Shown here piece by piece: positions 32,839 through 45,320 of a DNA stretch of 64,000 nt. Both the position numbers and the translations under genes were made by a program. The notes beneath the pieces were generated by a model. The model was not told the DNA's origin and searched no databases. It saw only the letters and a list, made by a program, of their open reading frames with translations. Origin of the DNA: Pelobates cultripes (Eukaryota; Chordata; Amphibia; Anura; Pelobatidae); contig OW240912.1 in the NCBI GenBank assembly GCA_933207985.1, positions 200,591,593 to 200,655,592 on the forward strand. The letters are read 5' to 3'. How positions within the stretch are numbered: position 1 is the stretch's first letter; each line of letters starts with the position of its first letter.

Positions 32839-33499
32839 GATGTCGCCACTCCTTGAGAGCTAGAATAATGGCCAACAATTCTCTATTGCCAATATCGTAA
32901 TTGTGCTCAGCAGGAGACAACTTTCTAGAAAAGTAACCACAAGGATGTAACAGAGTTTCCTGGCTCTCCCTCTGGGAGAGAACTGCCCCTACCCCTGTCT
33001 CTGAAGCATCAACCTCCAGTATGAAAGGATTACTGGTGTCAGGATGTATCAATATGTCGGCAGAGGCAAACCGCTGTTTGAGAGTTTCAAAGGCTTCAAT
33101 TGCCTCCTTAGACCATATCGTACTACTAGCCCCCTTGTGTGTCATATTGGTGATGGGGGCTATTACTGAAGAAAATCCCTTTATAAATCTTCTGTAATAA
33201 TTGGCGAAACCAATGAACCTTTGAATGGCTTTCAACCCAGTGGGTAAAGGCCACTGTAGAACAGACACTAGTTTTTAAGGATCCATCTGAAACCCCGAGG
33301 CAGAAATATTATATCCTAAAAACTGTACTTCAGACTGATCAAAGATACATTTTTCCAGTTTACAATAAAGTTGTTTTTTTAACAAAGTTTGCAGAACTTG
33401 TTTAACGTGATCGTGGTGAGACTGGAGGTCAGGAGAATAAATAAGGATATCATCCAGATAGACCAAGACAAACGAGTAAATGTAATCCCTGAGTACATC
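32839..33499 (-). pseudogene. Chromovirus reverse transcriptase end and RNase H
   Basis: On the minus strand, YSFVLVYLDDILIYSPDLQS carries the YLDD catalytic box (about 33450). FLGYNISASGFQMDP follows, then a stop, then the thumb and RNase [37 protein letters not shown] (RNase H aspartate) and [17 protein letters not shown]. Frame continuity is lost at the stop near 33273. Confidence 0.9.
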
Positions 33500-33961
33500 C
33501 AGTGGCATACATATCTGGGACGCAGGAGTCGCAGCTGCAACTGCGCCCGGCCCACCAAAGGGCCCGGCCGCCCCTGCGACCCGGTATGTACCCACTGGGC
33601 CAGCCTCTTCTCCTGGGGGGGCCCAGGAGCCGGCCACCTCAGTGCCCCCTGAGGCTGTCCCTGCTGACCCGGCAGGCGCGCAAGTGAGCACTCTCCCCTG
33701 AGTGCTTCCTCTTCAGCTCCCTTGCGCACCGCACTGATACCGGAACCGGATGATGATGTCATCTTCTGGCGCCGGCATCCCTACGCGGCGTGCGAGGGAG
33801 CTGAAGAGGAAGCTCTCAGGGGAGAGTGCTCCCTCGCGCGCCCGCCCGCCTGCCCGCAGGACCGGCCGCCCAGGAGCCCAGCAGCACCACTGGACCCCAG
33901 GGAATCCCCTCAGCTCTCCAAAAGGTAAGGAAGCTGGGGAGATTAAATTTTAAAAAAATGA

Positions 33962-34057
33962 GTGTGTGTGTGTGTGTTAGTGTGTGTGTTAGTATTTGTT
34001 AGTGTTAGTGTGTGTGTTAGTGTTAGTGTATGTGTGTTAGTGTGTGTGTTAGTGTTA

Positions 34058-34095
<38 letters not shown>

Positions 34096-34435
34096 TAGTA
34101 TGTGTGTGTTAGTTTGTGTGTTAGTGTGTGTGTTAGTGTGTGTTAGTGTGTGTTAGTGTTTGTGTTAGTGTTAGTGTGTGTGTGTTAGTGTGTGTGTCTG
34201 CTAGTGAGTGTCAGTGAGTGTGTCCGTTATTGAGTGTGTCTGCTAGTGAGTGTCAGTGAGTGTGTTACTGTGTGTGTCTGTTACTGAGTGTGTTTGATGT
34301 CTGTTAGTGAGTGTGTACGTTTTGTAAGTGAGTGAGTATGTATGTCTGTCACTGAGTGTGTCTCTATCAGTAAATGTGTGTGTCTGTTAGCTAGTGTGTA
34401 TGCGTCTGTTTGTGAGAGTGTGTGTGTGTCTTCAG
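33962..34435. repeat. GTGTTAGT minisatellite
   Basis: Variable GTGTGTGTTAGT-type units grade into GTGAGTGTCAGTGAGT units at the right. Open frames across it are repeat artefacts. Confidence 0.9.
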
Positions 34436-34439
34436 TATT

Positions 34440-34798
34440 TACCTTTCCTCAGCGCTAGACTCCCTTGGCGCTGGAGATCCCTCCGCCTCTCAGCTCCGAA
34501 TGCACATGCGCGTCAAGAGGCTCGCGTGCATTCAAAACTCCCATAGGAAAGCATTACTCAATGCTTTCCTATGGACGTTCAGTGTCTTCTCACTGTGATT
34601 TTCACAGTGAGAATCGCGGAAGCTCCTCTAGCGGCTGTCAATGAGACAGCCACTAGAGGCTGGATTAACCCTCAGTGAAACATAGCCATTTCTCTGAAAC
34701 TGCTATGTGTTCAGCTGCAGGGTTAAAACTAGAGGGACCTGGCACCCAGACCACTTCATTGAGCTGATGTGATCTGGGTGTCTGTAGTGGTCCTTTAA
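34440..34798. mobile_element. TTAA MITE, right part
   Basis: It matches the right two thirds of the 27035-27518 family: the ATAGGAAAGCATTACTCAAT palindrome, CTAGCGGCTGTCAATGAGAC, and TAGTGGTCCTTTAA at the end. The left end is missing. Confidence 0.8.
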
Positions 34799-34966
34799 GT
34801 GTGTGTGCATACCGCGATCGCAGGGGTCGCAGCCCTGCAACCCCTGCGACCAGGTGCCCGCTGCCATGTGTTGCGGCCCGACCCGCGCCGAGTAAGCACG
34901 GGGGGGGCCACGGATCAATTTTTGCACCGGGGCCCCATGGGTCATATGTATGCCACTGAGTACATT

Positions 34967-35577
34967 GTTAATGAAATCTTGGAAAACCTCTGGAGCATTG
35001 CATCAATGGCATCACTAGATATTCAGTGTCCACTTCTGGTATTAAATGCAGTATTCCACTTGTGGTTTTCCTTGATTCTCACTAAATTGTAAGCACTTCT
35101 AAGGTCAAGCTTAGTAAATACTTTAGCGCCCTGGAGTCTGTCAAATAATTCAGCAATAAGAGGAATGGGGTAGGCGTTCTTAATGGTGATTTTGTTCAAT
35201 GCCCTGTAATCGATACATGGGCACATGGGCGAGGATGATTTCCGTATATGGCCTTTATTCAATGAATCTTTAATATATTCCTCAATTACACTACTCTCCT
35301 GAGGAGATAGAGCATAGACTGTAGTAAGTTAATGGAACAGTCATATGGTCTGTGAGGAGGTAGAGTATTAGACTGAGTCTTGCTGAATACTTCTATAATG
35401 TCTTGGTATTGTATAGGGATCTTGGGATTTTGAGGTGTACTAGTGGGTAATCCAATAGTGATTCAATAGTGCCCACTCTTTTGGTGACATGCAATATGCA
35501 CCTTTCATTACAATCCTTACCCCATTCTAATATTTCCCCATTAGCCCAGTCAATATGAGGGTTATGCTTGCTAAGCC
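34967..35577 (-). pseudogene. Chromovirus protease-RT linker and RT start
   Basis: In element order: [20 protein letters not shown] (about 35510-35570; end of protease and linker), then after stops [20 protein letters not shown] and [20 protein letters not shown] with LDLRSAYN, which are the first RT motifs including the palm aspartate. A further frameshift precedes FQDFINNVL next to the hAT junction. Confidence 0.88.
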
Positions 35578-35767
35578 AAGGGAATCCTAATATAATAGGG
35601 GGGAGGAGAGGTCACCAGCGCCGAGGGAGCCCGGCTCTGGATAAAGGTAAGCAAGTTTTAACCCCTTTAGCGCCAAGGGAAGGGGACCCTGAGGGTGGGG
35701 GCACCCTCAGGGCACTATAGTGTCAGGAAAACCGCTTTGTTTTCCTGACACTATAGTGATCCTTTAA
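35578..35767. mobile_element. TTAA MITE fragment
   Basis: This is the right end of the 27035-27518 family on the opposite strand: CCAGCGCCGAGGGAGCCCGG, CTCAGGGCACTATAGTGTCA and TATAGTGATCCTTTAA. It abuts the truncated chromovirus. Confidence 0.8.
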
Positions 35768-35799
35768 ATTAAACAATTCTGAGCTATACATCAAAACAA

Positions 35800-36640
35800 A
35801 ATTAAATAGTACACTAACTCTTTCAAATGTCTAGATATGTTGCTAGACCCAAATCTTTTGTTCTCCACATTGATAAACTCTCATTAAAACGATATCCAAA
35901 TCTAGGTGCGCTGTACAGAAACCAATCCTGTCTAAGCCCTACAGTAAGGAAACAGTGCAACAAATGCTAATGCCGGTCATTGATTATGAGGGTGTAGTGT
36001 ATGCACCCGCACCGCAAACCCATCTTAATAAACTTAATACATTGTATAACTCATGCTCCCACTTTCTGCTACAATGTAATTACATGACCCACCAATGCGA
36101 CATGTTAAAAAAGCTAAACTGGCTATTGCTGGAATTCCAGACGCACTATTCAACTTTCCAGCCTTGTGTTTCAGAGCCCTTGTGGTAAGCTCCCACCCTA
36201 CCTGAGTAAAATGCTCTCTCCGGCTGTTCCCACCTCCTATAAGCTCTGATCCAGTACTAGCACAATATTTAGCATATCGTAATACAAAAATAAAGTGTCT
36301 CGATCCTCATTTTCCTACAGAGCATCGCAGTTATGGAATAACCTCAGGGACAATGTCAAATCTTCATTCAATCTAAAATCTTTTAAGAGATCTATGGCAA
36401 TAAACCTCAATACAGAATGCCCTGTCATGGTTGAATATATGTATTACCTGTTATGTATTAAATGTATATATGTGTGTATGTATATTTGTACATTTATATG
36501 TATATTGTAGCATTATTTGTAATTTTTGTAATATTATATTGTAACAATGCAGTGTTTGTGGTCCCAGGACATAATTGAAAGTGAGAGAAATCTCAATGTA
36601 TCATTCCTGGTAAAATATTTTATAATTAAATAAATAATAT
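35800..36640 (+). mobile_element. L2-type LINE, 3' part, decayed
   Basis: The frame at 35955-36188 reads MPVIDYEGVVYAPAPQTHLNKLNTLYN, matching the LPxLDYGDVVYxxAP motif of L2-group reverse transcriptases. 36295-36510 reads SRSSFSYRASQLWNNLRDNV and FNLKSFKRSM, the usual C-terminus. Frames are broken between the blocks. The 3' end is TTCCTGGTAAAATATTTTAT followed by ATAAATAA repeats. Confidence 0.8.
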
Positions 36641-38179
36641 GAGTCCTTATAACTGAGAAGTAAGTAGTAACAGTGCATTTAAAGTGTGAATTTGAAACCG
36701 TTTTGTTAAATATGGAGTGGAGATAATTCAGTGTGTAGTGGAGATAGGTTAGTATGTAATAGAGAGCAGACTCTTCATATACAGATTTTTTACAAAGGAG
36801 AATAGATTAGGGTGGTAACTGTGTATAACCACGAGAAGGCAGCAAGGAGATGGTCTGGAGGTCCCACCCAGTTTAAGGAAATTCTGAAGCTTTGTTTAGC
36901 AATAGGGAATATATTAGGTTAATAATAAAGAATGGCACCCATTCAGTAGCAGGAGATCCAGCAGTTATCGACAAACAAAACAGAGAGAAAATTAGCCATG
37001 TACAGAACTTCGTTCCAACAAACTGCCAGTTACCAGTAAGCTTGTGCATGGCAACAAAAATGCTTCATTTTAATCAATTGTAAAAAAAAAAAAAAAGCTC
37101 CGGTGAACTGAAATTCATTTATCTGCATTTCATTTTCATTATATGCTATTTTGGATGGGATGAATTTTACCAAAAACAAGAGTCTACTAGTATACTGCAA
37201 ATCAAAAAATTATATTACCGAGCTTAATAGCTGGTTGGCTCTGCAATATCAGTCATTTCTACCATGTCAAAAACTATGTAGAAAACTCAGCTCTCGATTG
37301 CATTCTATCGGCAAGACCAAGTGAACAATTATCAGACAATATTTTTATCACGTTTGACTAGATCTGATTCCAGACAAAATTCTAGCAGACAAACCCAGTA
37401 AACAGATCGGCTGAAAAATCATCTGATAAATGTGCTTTGAAAGCGTATTTATCAGTCTTATTAATGAATATTCCTAATAGTCATTTAAAAAGTATTTAAA
37501 TAAAAGCATGTGAGGTTCGATATGATCCCCACATTAATTCAAGGGAGGTTTTAACCCTGCCCCACACCCCCATTTTCCATGCAATGAGTAGGGGCATATC
37601 TGCTAAATAATTGTCCCACCAACTCTCGAGACAAGTGGCCTATTCCTGTAAGGGATAAGTGGGTAAAAGGTCATCTGGGTTTTATCTCTTTCTATTTGTC
37701 ATTTTAATTTTAAAAAAGTCAAGCCAAGTCTGCCACAACAATAAGAATTCTTCTCACTATCCGTGAGACATGGGAAGCTGAATTGCGTTACTTAGTAATT
37801 ATGTTATTATCTGTTACAAAGTGCTACCTTCTTGCAAGTGTGTGGTCAGGCATCATTAAAATCCTTTACAATGTGCTCAGATCTAAAAATAAATATTGAT
37901 GTTGAGCATAATGGCCATGATAAGATAGACCCAATGCAGTCTCTTGAACACTGTATCAAACACGTATCCCTGACCCCAGAGTGATAAAAAAAAAACAATT
38001 TAGGTTGCTTGCCACCAATTAACCCCCGTGAGAAATAGGAAAACGCACTTTATTTACAGCTCCATGTGGGTCGGCCAACGCTGGCCCCACGTGATACCCT
38101 TCCATGCTGACATCATCAGAATTAAATAATTTCAGACAAATAATAATTAAATAATTTGCCTGAAATTGGCAAGGAGGTG
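36641..38179. other. P450 intron sequence, no exon seen
   Basis: AT-rich. There is an A-run at 37082-37096 and, near 37500-37620, a fragment related to the GTAGGGGCAT motif of the 4307-6459 element. No gene is seen. Confidence 0.4.
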
Positions 38180-38442
38180 GGACGGACACAAGGCCAATCA
38201 ATCAGCACCTCTTCATAAAGATGCATTGAAACAATGTATCTCAATAAGGAAAGTTCAGTGTGATGCTGAACACTATGCAGCACTACCCCAGGAAGCACCT
38301 CCAGTGACCATCTGAAGGGTGGCCATTGGAGGTATCCCTAGGCTGTAATGTAAACACATGAAAATGCTTGCAGGGAATGGTTATACTCACCAGAACAACT
38401 ACATTAAGCTGTAGTTGTTCTGGTTACTATAGTGTCCCTTTA
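38180..38442. mobile_element. TTAA MITE right fragment
   Basis: It matches about 8220-8616: ATGCATTGAAACAATGTATC, GGAAAGTTCAGTGT, then GTTACTATAGTGTCCCTTTAA. Confidence 0.8.
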
Positions 38443-39076
38443 ATGTTGTTGTTTTCATCTTTCAGAACAACAATTTATTCAAACAGTAAAATATAAGAAT
38501 TGACAAAAGAATCCATATCTCTATTTTATTATCTATATATTTCTTTGTTTATATTAACACATTTGACACTGTAAGGGTTTTATTATTAAAGGTTAATGTG
38601 TTAATGACCATATTCAAGCTGATAAAAGTCTCCAATCCAGATGATTTTGTGATTTATTTATTTATTTTTATTTATTTTTTTCCTATCATTTTGCCCTGTA
38701 TTTGTTAAATTGGTTTTAAAGCTAGCCATTTATTAAATAGATTCCTAAGATGTTATTTATTTCCAAGTTGTAGTGAAATCTTTTCAGCTTATTCACAAAA
38801 CTGGAATTCTGCAGAATTGACAAAAGAAATGTATATTTATTATAATAAAACATATAGGTAAATAATTTCTCCCATTCAGCTCGTTTGACCTAATATGAAT
38901 TATTTTCTCGTGCGTTCTCCACGATTCTGGTTTATTGAATATCAAGGGTTACTTATCCAGGCGTTAAGTTGTTGGGATCATGTTACATTTTATGATGGTT
39001 TCTGCCTTCCTGCAGATATTTATGGGGCAAATAGCCCAGATCTAGCTAATAACACAACATGTCACTTGATTGACAG

Positions 39077-39239
39077 ATGCACAAGAAGTACGGGGATGTG
39101 TACACTCTGTATCTTGGGCCCCGGAGAGTGGTGGTGCTATGTGGGTACGATGCTGTCAAGGAAGCCCTGGTGGATAATGGAGACAAATTTGGGTTCAGAG
39201 GCCAGTTGCCAGTCACTGATTTATATACTCAGGGCCATG
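39077..39239 (+). CDS. Cytochrome P450 family 2, exon 2 (partial gene)
   Basis: 163 nt between acceptor TTGATTGACAG and donor CATG|GTAAGT. It is read in phase 0 from exon 1 and leaves phase 1. Length and phases are the standard values for CYP2 exon 2. The peptide [20 protein letters not shown] then [20 protein letters not shown] is the conserved beta-1 to helix B region, preceding the B-C loop of substrate recognition site 1. The reading frame and both splice sites are intact, so the gene is not obviously dead. No exon 3 or later (I-helix AGTET, ExxR, haem-binding FSxGxRxC) was found in the remaining 24 kb. Confidence 0.92.
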
Positions 39240-39492
39240 GTAAGTAAATCCTCCATTGAGAACTCATGCCTGCCAGATTCCACTACTGAAAAAAAAGGTA
39301 CCTCAACCAGAATTGATGAGTATACCAAATCCCGTTTATTCATTCCATCACTCAGATTGAATTGGTGCTTGAGTGTTTCATGACTGGTTGACACTTGCTC
39401 AGAAACTGCATGGTATGGTATATCTTTCACATAGCACATAGCTAATGTCCTACTTTAAGTTTTGTTAATGTGTTTGTTTTTTTTCCTCTCGT
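39240..39492. other. Sequence after P450 exon 2
   Basis: Intron-like unique sequence between the exon 2 donor and the large TTAA element copy B. Nothing recognised. Confidence 0.4.
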
Positions 39493-42400
39493 TTAACCCC
39501 TTCCCGACCGTGGACGGAAATTTTCCATCAACCTTGTCCTTCAGTTAAGGACCGTTGACGGAAAATTTCCGTCATTTTCTTAAGTTAACCCCAGATCGCC
39601 GCGATCGCGGCAATCGCGGGGTTAACGGTGCTCCGGTCTGCCTCTGCATTAGAGGCAGACCGGGAGCACCCGATCGGGCTGCCCCAGCACCGGTGCTCGC
39701 TCTGACAGGCTGACAGCGAGCACATGTGCTCCACATACTCACCTTCCGCCTCCCTGCACTTCCTGGTTCTGTGTGAAGTGTAGGGAGACGGATCAGTGCT
39801 GATCTGCTTCCCTGTGTAAAAAAAAAAAAAAATTTAAGTTAAATCCCACCCCCCCTGCCCCTGTTTTAATAAAATTAACCCCTTCCCTGCCAATTGATCA
39901 CTGACTACATTGATCAATTGGCAGGGTATACATTTTAATGTCATCTGATTTTTTTTTTTAACCCCTGAGGGTTAATTATTTTTTTTTTTAACCCTCAGGG
40001 GTTAAATTTATTTTATTAATTAATTTAAATATTAAAAAATTATATATTTAGCTAGCTGGGATGGGTGGAAGTTAGTGGGGAATTGGGGAATTTGGTGTTA
40101 GGCTAACTAGGGGTTAACGTTAAAAAAAGTTTTAAAATAAGCTTTAAAAAGGTAAAAAAAAAAAAATTTTTAAATGTTTTAGTAACGTTTAAGTAAAAAA
40201 AAAAAAAATACCACCCCCTTTACCCAGTCTAAATAAAAATTAACCCCTTCCCTGCCAGCTGATCACTGCCTACAGTGATCAAAATACAGATCACAGTATT
40301 ATACTGTGATCTAATTTTTTTAACCCCTGAGGATTAACTTTTATTTATTTTTTTTAACCCTCAGGGGTTCCATTTATTTAATTAATTAATTTAAATATTT
40401 TATAATTAAATATTTTGCTAGCTGGGGTGGGTGGGAGTTATGGGAAAATGGGGAATTTACGGTTAGTGCTGCTTACTGCTAGTTAGGGGTTAACGGTAAA
40501 AGAAAAGTTTAGAAAAAAAATTAAAAGTGTAAAAAAAGTTAAGATAGTGTAAAACATTTAATAAGTAAAAAAAAAAGTTTAAAAATGGGTTTTACAAAGT
40601 AAAAAAAGTTTTACAAAGTAAAAAAATACATTTAAAAATGCTCATTACCACTACACTTGGTACAAGCTAGCGGAAATATTATCCCACGCTAAGGTTCAAA
40701 ATATGCCTTTTGAATTACCCTGGGATGTCTTCTTTAAGAAATGATATGCCTTTATGGTGTAATTGGATGATATAGCCTTGTAAAATACTCTAAAATGGGA
40801 CATGGACACAGCGTAAAAATTCAAAGTTTGGAAAAAACTGGAATGGCTGTGTCTCAAATGTGCCCCTTCAATGTCCACATATACCTGGCAAAGGTACATA
40901 CGGGGGTATTGATGTACTCAGCCGACATAGCTGAGCAACATATGAAGTAGTATACAGTCGTAGTACACATAAGGTTTGCAAAATATACTGCGCAAACTCA
41001 CTTTGTGTGTCAAAAAGGCAGAAAAAATGCTTATTACCACTACACTTGGTACAAGCTAGCGGAAAAATTATCCCACGCTAAGGTTCAAAATAGGCCTTTT
41101 GAATTACCCCGGGATGTCTTCTTTAAGAAATGGTATGCCTTTATGGTGTAATTGGATTATATAGCCTTTTAAAATACTCTAAAATGGGACATGGACACAG
41201 CGTAAAAATTCAAAGTTTGAAAAAAATGGAATGGCTGTGTCTCAAATGTGCCCCTTCAATGTCCACATAAACCTGGCAAAGGTACATACGGGGGTATTGA
41301 TGTACTCAGCCGACATAGCTGAGCAACATAGGAAGTAGTATACAGTCGTAGTTCACATAAGGTTTGCAAAATATACTGCGCAAACTCACTTTGAGTGTCA
41401 AAAAGGCAGAAAAAATGCTTATTACCACTACACTTGGTACAAGCTAGCGGAAAAATTATCCCACGCTAAGGTTCAAAATATGCCTTTTGAATTACCCCGG
41501 GATGTCTTCTTTAAGAAATGGTATGGCTTTATGGGGTATTTGGATTATATAGCCTGGTAAAATACTCTAAAATGGGACATGGGAACAGTGTAAAAATTTA
41601 AAGTTTGAAATGAACTGGAATGGCTGTGTCCCAAATGTGCCCCTCCGATGTCCACATATACCTGGCAAAGGTACATACGGGGGTATTGATGTACTCAGCC
41701 GACATAGCTGAGCAACATATGAAGTATTATACAGTCGTAGCACACATAAGATTTGCAAAATGTACTGCGCAAATTTACTTTGTGTGTCAAAAAGGCAAAA
41801 AAACGCTTATTACCATTACACTTGGTACAAGCTAGCGGAAAAATTATCCCACGCTAAGGTTCAAAATATGCCTTTTGAAATACCCTGGGATGTGTTCTTT
41901 AAGAAATGGTATGCCTTTATGGTGTAGTTGTAATATGTAGCCTGCTCAAGTGCTCCAAAGTGGGCACGGACGCATCAAAACCCTCCATGAAAATTCACAC
42001 TTAAAAACCTTAACTTGTTACGTCTCTTTTATAGCAGTGTAACTTCACAAAATAGTGTCTAGGTCATACATTGGGCATATTGTTTTACTCAGAAGACTTA
42101 GCTGAGCATAATTTGGGGGTTTGAACTTAGTGGCACATATGAAATGTACAAAATGCCCAGCAAAAATGTAATCCGTATGTAAAAAATGCCCAAAATAATT
42201 TTTTACCACATACTTTGGCATATATTGGTGAAAAAATGGGGGCATGTTAAGGCACAATATGCACCATATGAGATACCCTGGAGTGTCTACTTTTATAAAT
42301 GGTAGGCCTTTGTGGTTTTTTTTTGAACAGTCAAACTGCTATAATACCCCAAATTGAAGCATAGGCCCATTAAATCCGCCTCTCAAAATTCTACTGTAAA

Positions 42401-43214
42401 TGTTGAAACGGACAGGTCTCCTATATGGCACTGTAGCTTCACGAAATAGTGCCAAAGACATACAATGGGGGTATCGTTGTACTCAGCAGAAGTAACTGAA
42501 CACAAAATAAAACTTTGTACAGGAATAGCACACACCAACTTTACAAAATATACATGGGAAGTTCTTTGTTATAAGTTTGTGTGCCAAAAACTCCAAAAAA
42601 CTAAATTTTACTCCAATATTTAGCAGAGATTGGCGGTGAAATGGCTACTTAGAAAGTGTCAAAAAAACCTTAGGACAATAGCCTGTGATGTCTACTTTAT
42701 ATAAATATATACTTTTGTGTGGCAATTTTGTTTTCTTTTATGGCTATTAAGCTTACAAGACAAACATACAAAATTCTAAAATCGCTCTACATTAAATGTT
42801 TATTTTACTCCTTGTGCTTTATGACCTGTAACTACCAAAAAAAACTTTAAATCCCAGACACATTATATATTTTGTAAATCAGAACAACTAAATAAATTTA
42901 TTTTTAATTACTTTCTTTAACCTGCACTAATTAGGCACACATTATTATTGCAAAAACTGTACAAAAAACACAATTTTTTTCTTTTTTTTGCATTTTTCTG
43001 TATTTTTTAAATAATAAATAAGCATTTATATATATATATGTTACATCAAATTAAAGCCCTTTATGTCCTTTAAAAAACAGTATATAATATGTGTCGGTGC
43101 AATAAGCGAGAGAGATGCAAATTGCAGTTGAACGCATACAGCAAGAAAATGCAAATATTGCTTGTGTCATTAAGCGTAAGACAAGCTTCTGAAGCTGTGT
43201 CCTTAAGGGGTTAA
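39493..43214. mobile_element. Large TTAA element, copy B (3.7 kb)
   Basis: TTAACCCCTTCCCGACC at the left and GTCCTTAAGGGGTTAA at the right. It shows two 5' units with TTAACCCCTTCCCTGCC, each containing the hairpin TTAACCCCTGAGG / CCTCAGGGG. Five monomers at about 392-bp spacing follow (near 40890, 41283, 41673, 42070 and 42470). It directly abuts a second TTAA MITE at 43211. No transposase is present. Confidence 0.88.
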
Positions 43215-43385
43215 AGGAACACTCTAAGCACCACAATCTACTGTAGTAGTTATGGTGCTAGGAATGCCCAGCTTCCCATAGTATAGTTTAGCTTAGTGTA
43301 GTAGGAAGCTCCCAGCACCAGTGGGGGTGGTGACGGCAGCTAGTAGGGCACTCCTGGTACCATAACCACTACAGCTGGTAACATT
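43211..43385. mobile_element. TTAA MITE sharing a TTAA with copy B
   Basis: TTAAAGGAACACTCTAAGCA starts at the terminal TTAA of copy B. An internal inverted pair, TGTAGTAGTTATGGTGCTAG and GGTACCATAACCACTACAG, spans the element. The right TTAA is not clear. Confidence 0.6.
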
Positions 43386-43904
43386 GAATATTTGCTTACC
43401 ATTTTCTAAGTTTTGTGATGACATTTAAAGCAATTTGTGTGTGTGTAGGTAGACTCTACAATTATGTGACTCTTGCTTCTATGCTAACCATCATAATTCA
43501 TATAACACGGTTTACACTGACTCACTCACAGGTCATCTTAATCGTGAACTAAACTGCATTTATTTTCAAATCAAAGATCTAGGATGTAATTACTCCTACT
43601 GACAGTAAATTACGTTTATTTCACAATTAAGATGTCCTTTGAGTGTGCCAAAGTGAACAGTGTTTATATAGTCACACATGTATTTTGAACCTTTGCTGTG
43701 GAACGTGAACTTTTCACTAGTCTGATATCTGTTAAATGTCCTATGTTTGCATAGAATCAGCTCTCTACTGATAAGTGGTTTTCAAGGATTCAAACTTTGA
43801 TTGTGAAATTGATGGCTGAATGACCAAAATTAGACCTCTATGGCATGAGAAGGTCTTTATACTAATGTTTCCAAAAATGTGAATTCTCCAGATTACTATT
43901 TGTA
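43386..43904. other. Non-coding
   Basis: No exon of either flanking gene was found. It contains a short inverted pair near 43525-43655 (CACAGGTCATCTTAATCGTGAA / TTCACAATTAAGATGTCCT). Confidence 0.4.
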
Positions 43905-45320
43905 AATAGTGATGTCGCGAACCCGAAATTTTCGGTTCGCGAACGGCGAACGCGAACTTCCGCAAATGTTCGCGAACCGGCGAACCGCCCGAAACGCCAT
44001 TGACTTCAATGGGGAGGCGAATTTTAAAACACACAGGGACTCTTTCTGGCCACAATAGGGATGGAAAAGTTGTTTCAAGGGGACTAACACCTGGACTGTG
44101 GCATGCCGGAGGGGGATCCATGGCAAAACTCCCATGGAAAATTACACAGTTGATACAGAGTCTGGTTTTAATCCATAAAGGGCAGAAATCACCTAACATT
44201 CCTAAATCACAATCAATATGGATTGACACCTGACATATGACATATTGACACCTTGACATATGGATTGACACCTGTCCTCAGAGCCCCTGATGCACACGGA
44301 CACAGAGCAGAATAGAGACTGGTCCCCCTACATAGGGTCACTTGGCAGATATGGATTGACACCTGTCCTAAGGATCCCTGATACACACTGACACAGAGCA
44401 GAATAGGGACTGTTCCCCCTGCATAGGGTCACTTGGCAGATATGGATTGACACCTGTCCTAAGGTTCCCTGATACACACTGACACAGAGCAGAATAGGGA
44501 CTGGTCCCCCTACATCGGGTCACTTGGCAGATATGGATTGACACCTTGTTACAAACTGCTATTTGTAACGGGCCCTTTAAATGGCAAATTGCCCTGCTTC
44601 CCTGGGTTGTGGAGAAGCCTACTTGCCAGCCTCCTCCCGCATGACTATGGCCCCTGGGAGATTGTGAAAATGTATACACTTTTATTTGGTGTGTATGGCT
44701 CTTTAAGACTGTCGGTGGGCATATTGGGGCTTATGGACTCTTTATGTGACTGGTGCTGGCCCTTTAAACACCTTTTTGGGACATCAGGAAGATTGGGACA
44801 CTGCCCCTTTAAGGCCGTGTCCCCAGACTTGTTGGGGACACGGCCCCTTTAAGACGGTGTCCCTGTGTCCCCAGACCTGGTGCAAACCCTTTGTGCCTGC
44901 CTTGCTATTTCCCACTTGGTTCAGTAAATGGGAAATTATTTCAGCTGCAGAGACTAAGTCCCATTCGGCGATGGGACTTAGTCTTTTTTTCAGCCGTTTT
45001 TTTCAGCCTTATTTCAGCTGCAGAGAATAAGTCCCATTCGGCGATGGAACTTAGTCTTTTTTTCAGCCGTTTTTTTCAGCCTTATTTCAGCTGCAGAGAC
45101 TAAGTCCCATTCGGCGATGGGACTTAGTCTTTTTTTCAGCCGTTTTTTTCAGCCTTATTTCAGCTGCAGAGACTAAGTCCCATTCGGCGATGGGACTTAG
45201 TCGCTTTTTCAGCCTGAAATAGACCGACCTCACAGCCCAAATCTATGGAACTGTTTTGGGCAGGAAAATGTGCTTGCGGTCGGTCATAAAGGGACCTCCA
45301 GCTAACTTTTAAACCCCTGG
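43905..45320. repeat. Composite repeat with two minisatellites
   Basis: It starts with GATGTCGCGAACCCGAAATT and palindromic CGAACGGCGAACGCG sequence, then CATTGACTTCAATGGGGAGG. From about 44262 to 44545 there are about three units of a 90-bp minisatellite (ATGGATTGACACCTGTCCT ... GGGTCACTTGGCAGAT). From 44937 to about 45210 there are about four units of a 72-73-bp minisatellite (TTATTTCAGCTGCAGAGACT ... CGGCGATGGGACTTAGTC). Frames open across the arrays are not genes. Confidence 0.8.

Larger units (their letters stand above)
33500..34958. mobile_element. hAT-type element in chromovirus RT
   Basis: The ends CAGTGGCATACATATCTGGG and CAGTGGCATACATATGACCC are flanked by AGTACATC / AGTACATT (33492-33499, 34959-34966; one mismatch). 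It contains GC-rich sequence related to 24653-25274, a GT/GTTA minisatellite (33962-34435) and the right part of a TTAA MITE ending at 34798. No transposase is present. Confidence 0.88.
29732..35577 (-). mobile_element. Ty3/gypsy chromovirus, antisense, 5' part missing
   Basis: The element reads right to left. It comprises the end of the protease-to-RT linker, reverse transcriptase, RNase H, integrase, chromodomain, polypurine tract and 3' LTR. Gag, most of protease and the 5' LTR are absent; the right edge abuts a TTAA MITE fragment. Two hAT elements (32029-32830, 33500-34958) interrupt it. Frames are broken by frameshifts and stops, so it is inactive. It lies antisense in intron 1 of the P450. 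Confidence 0.9.

Noticed and set aside
32578..32849. Gly/Val/Cys-rich frames on the minus strand
   Set aside because: Translation of a CA/CCCCATACACA minisatellite inside a hAT element.
33962..34156. Cys/Val-rich frame
   Set aside because: Translation of a GTGTTAGT array.
35578..35767. Possible 5' LTR of the chromovirus
   Set aside because: The sequence is a TTAA MITE end and does not match the 3' LTR at 29732-30228.
43765..45103. Overlapping frames of 80-170 codons
   Set aside because: They fall in a composite repeat with two minisatellites and a palindromic CGAACG block.
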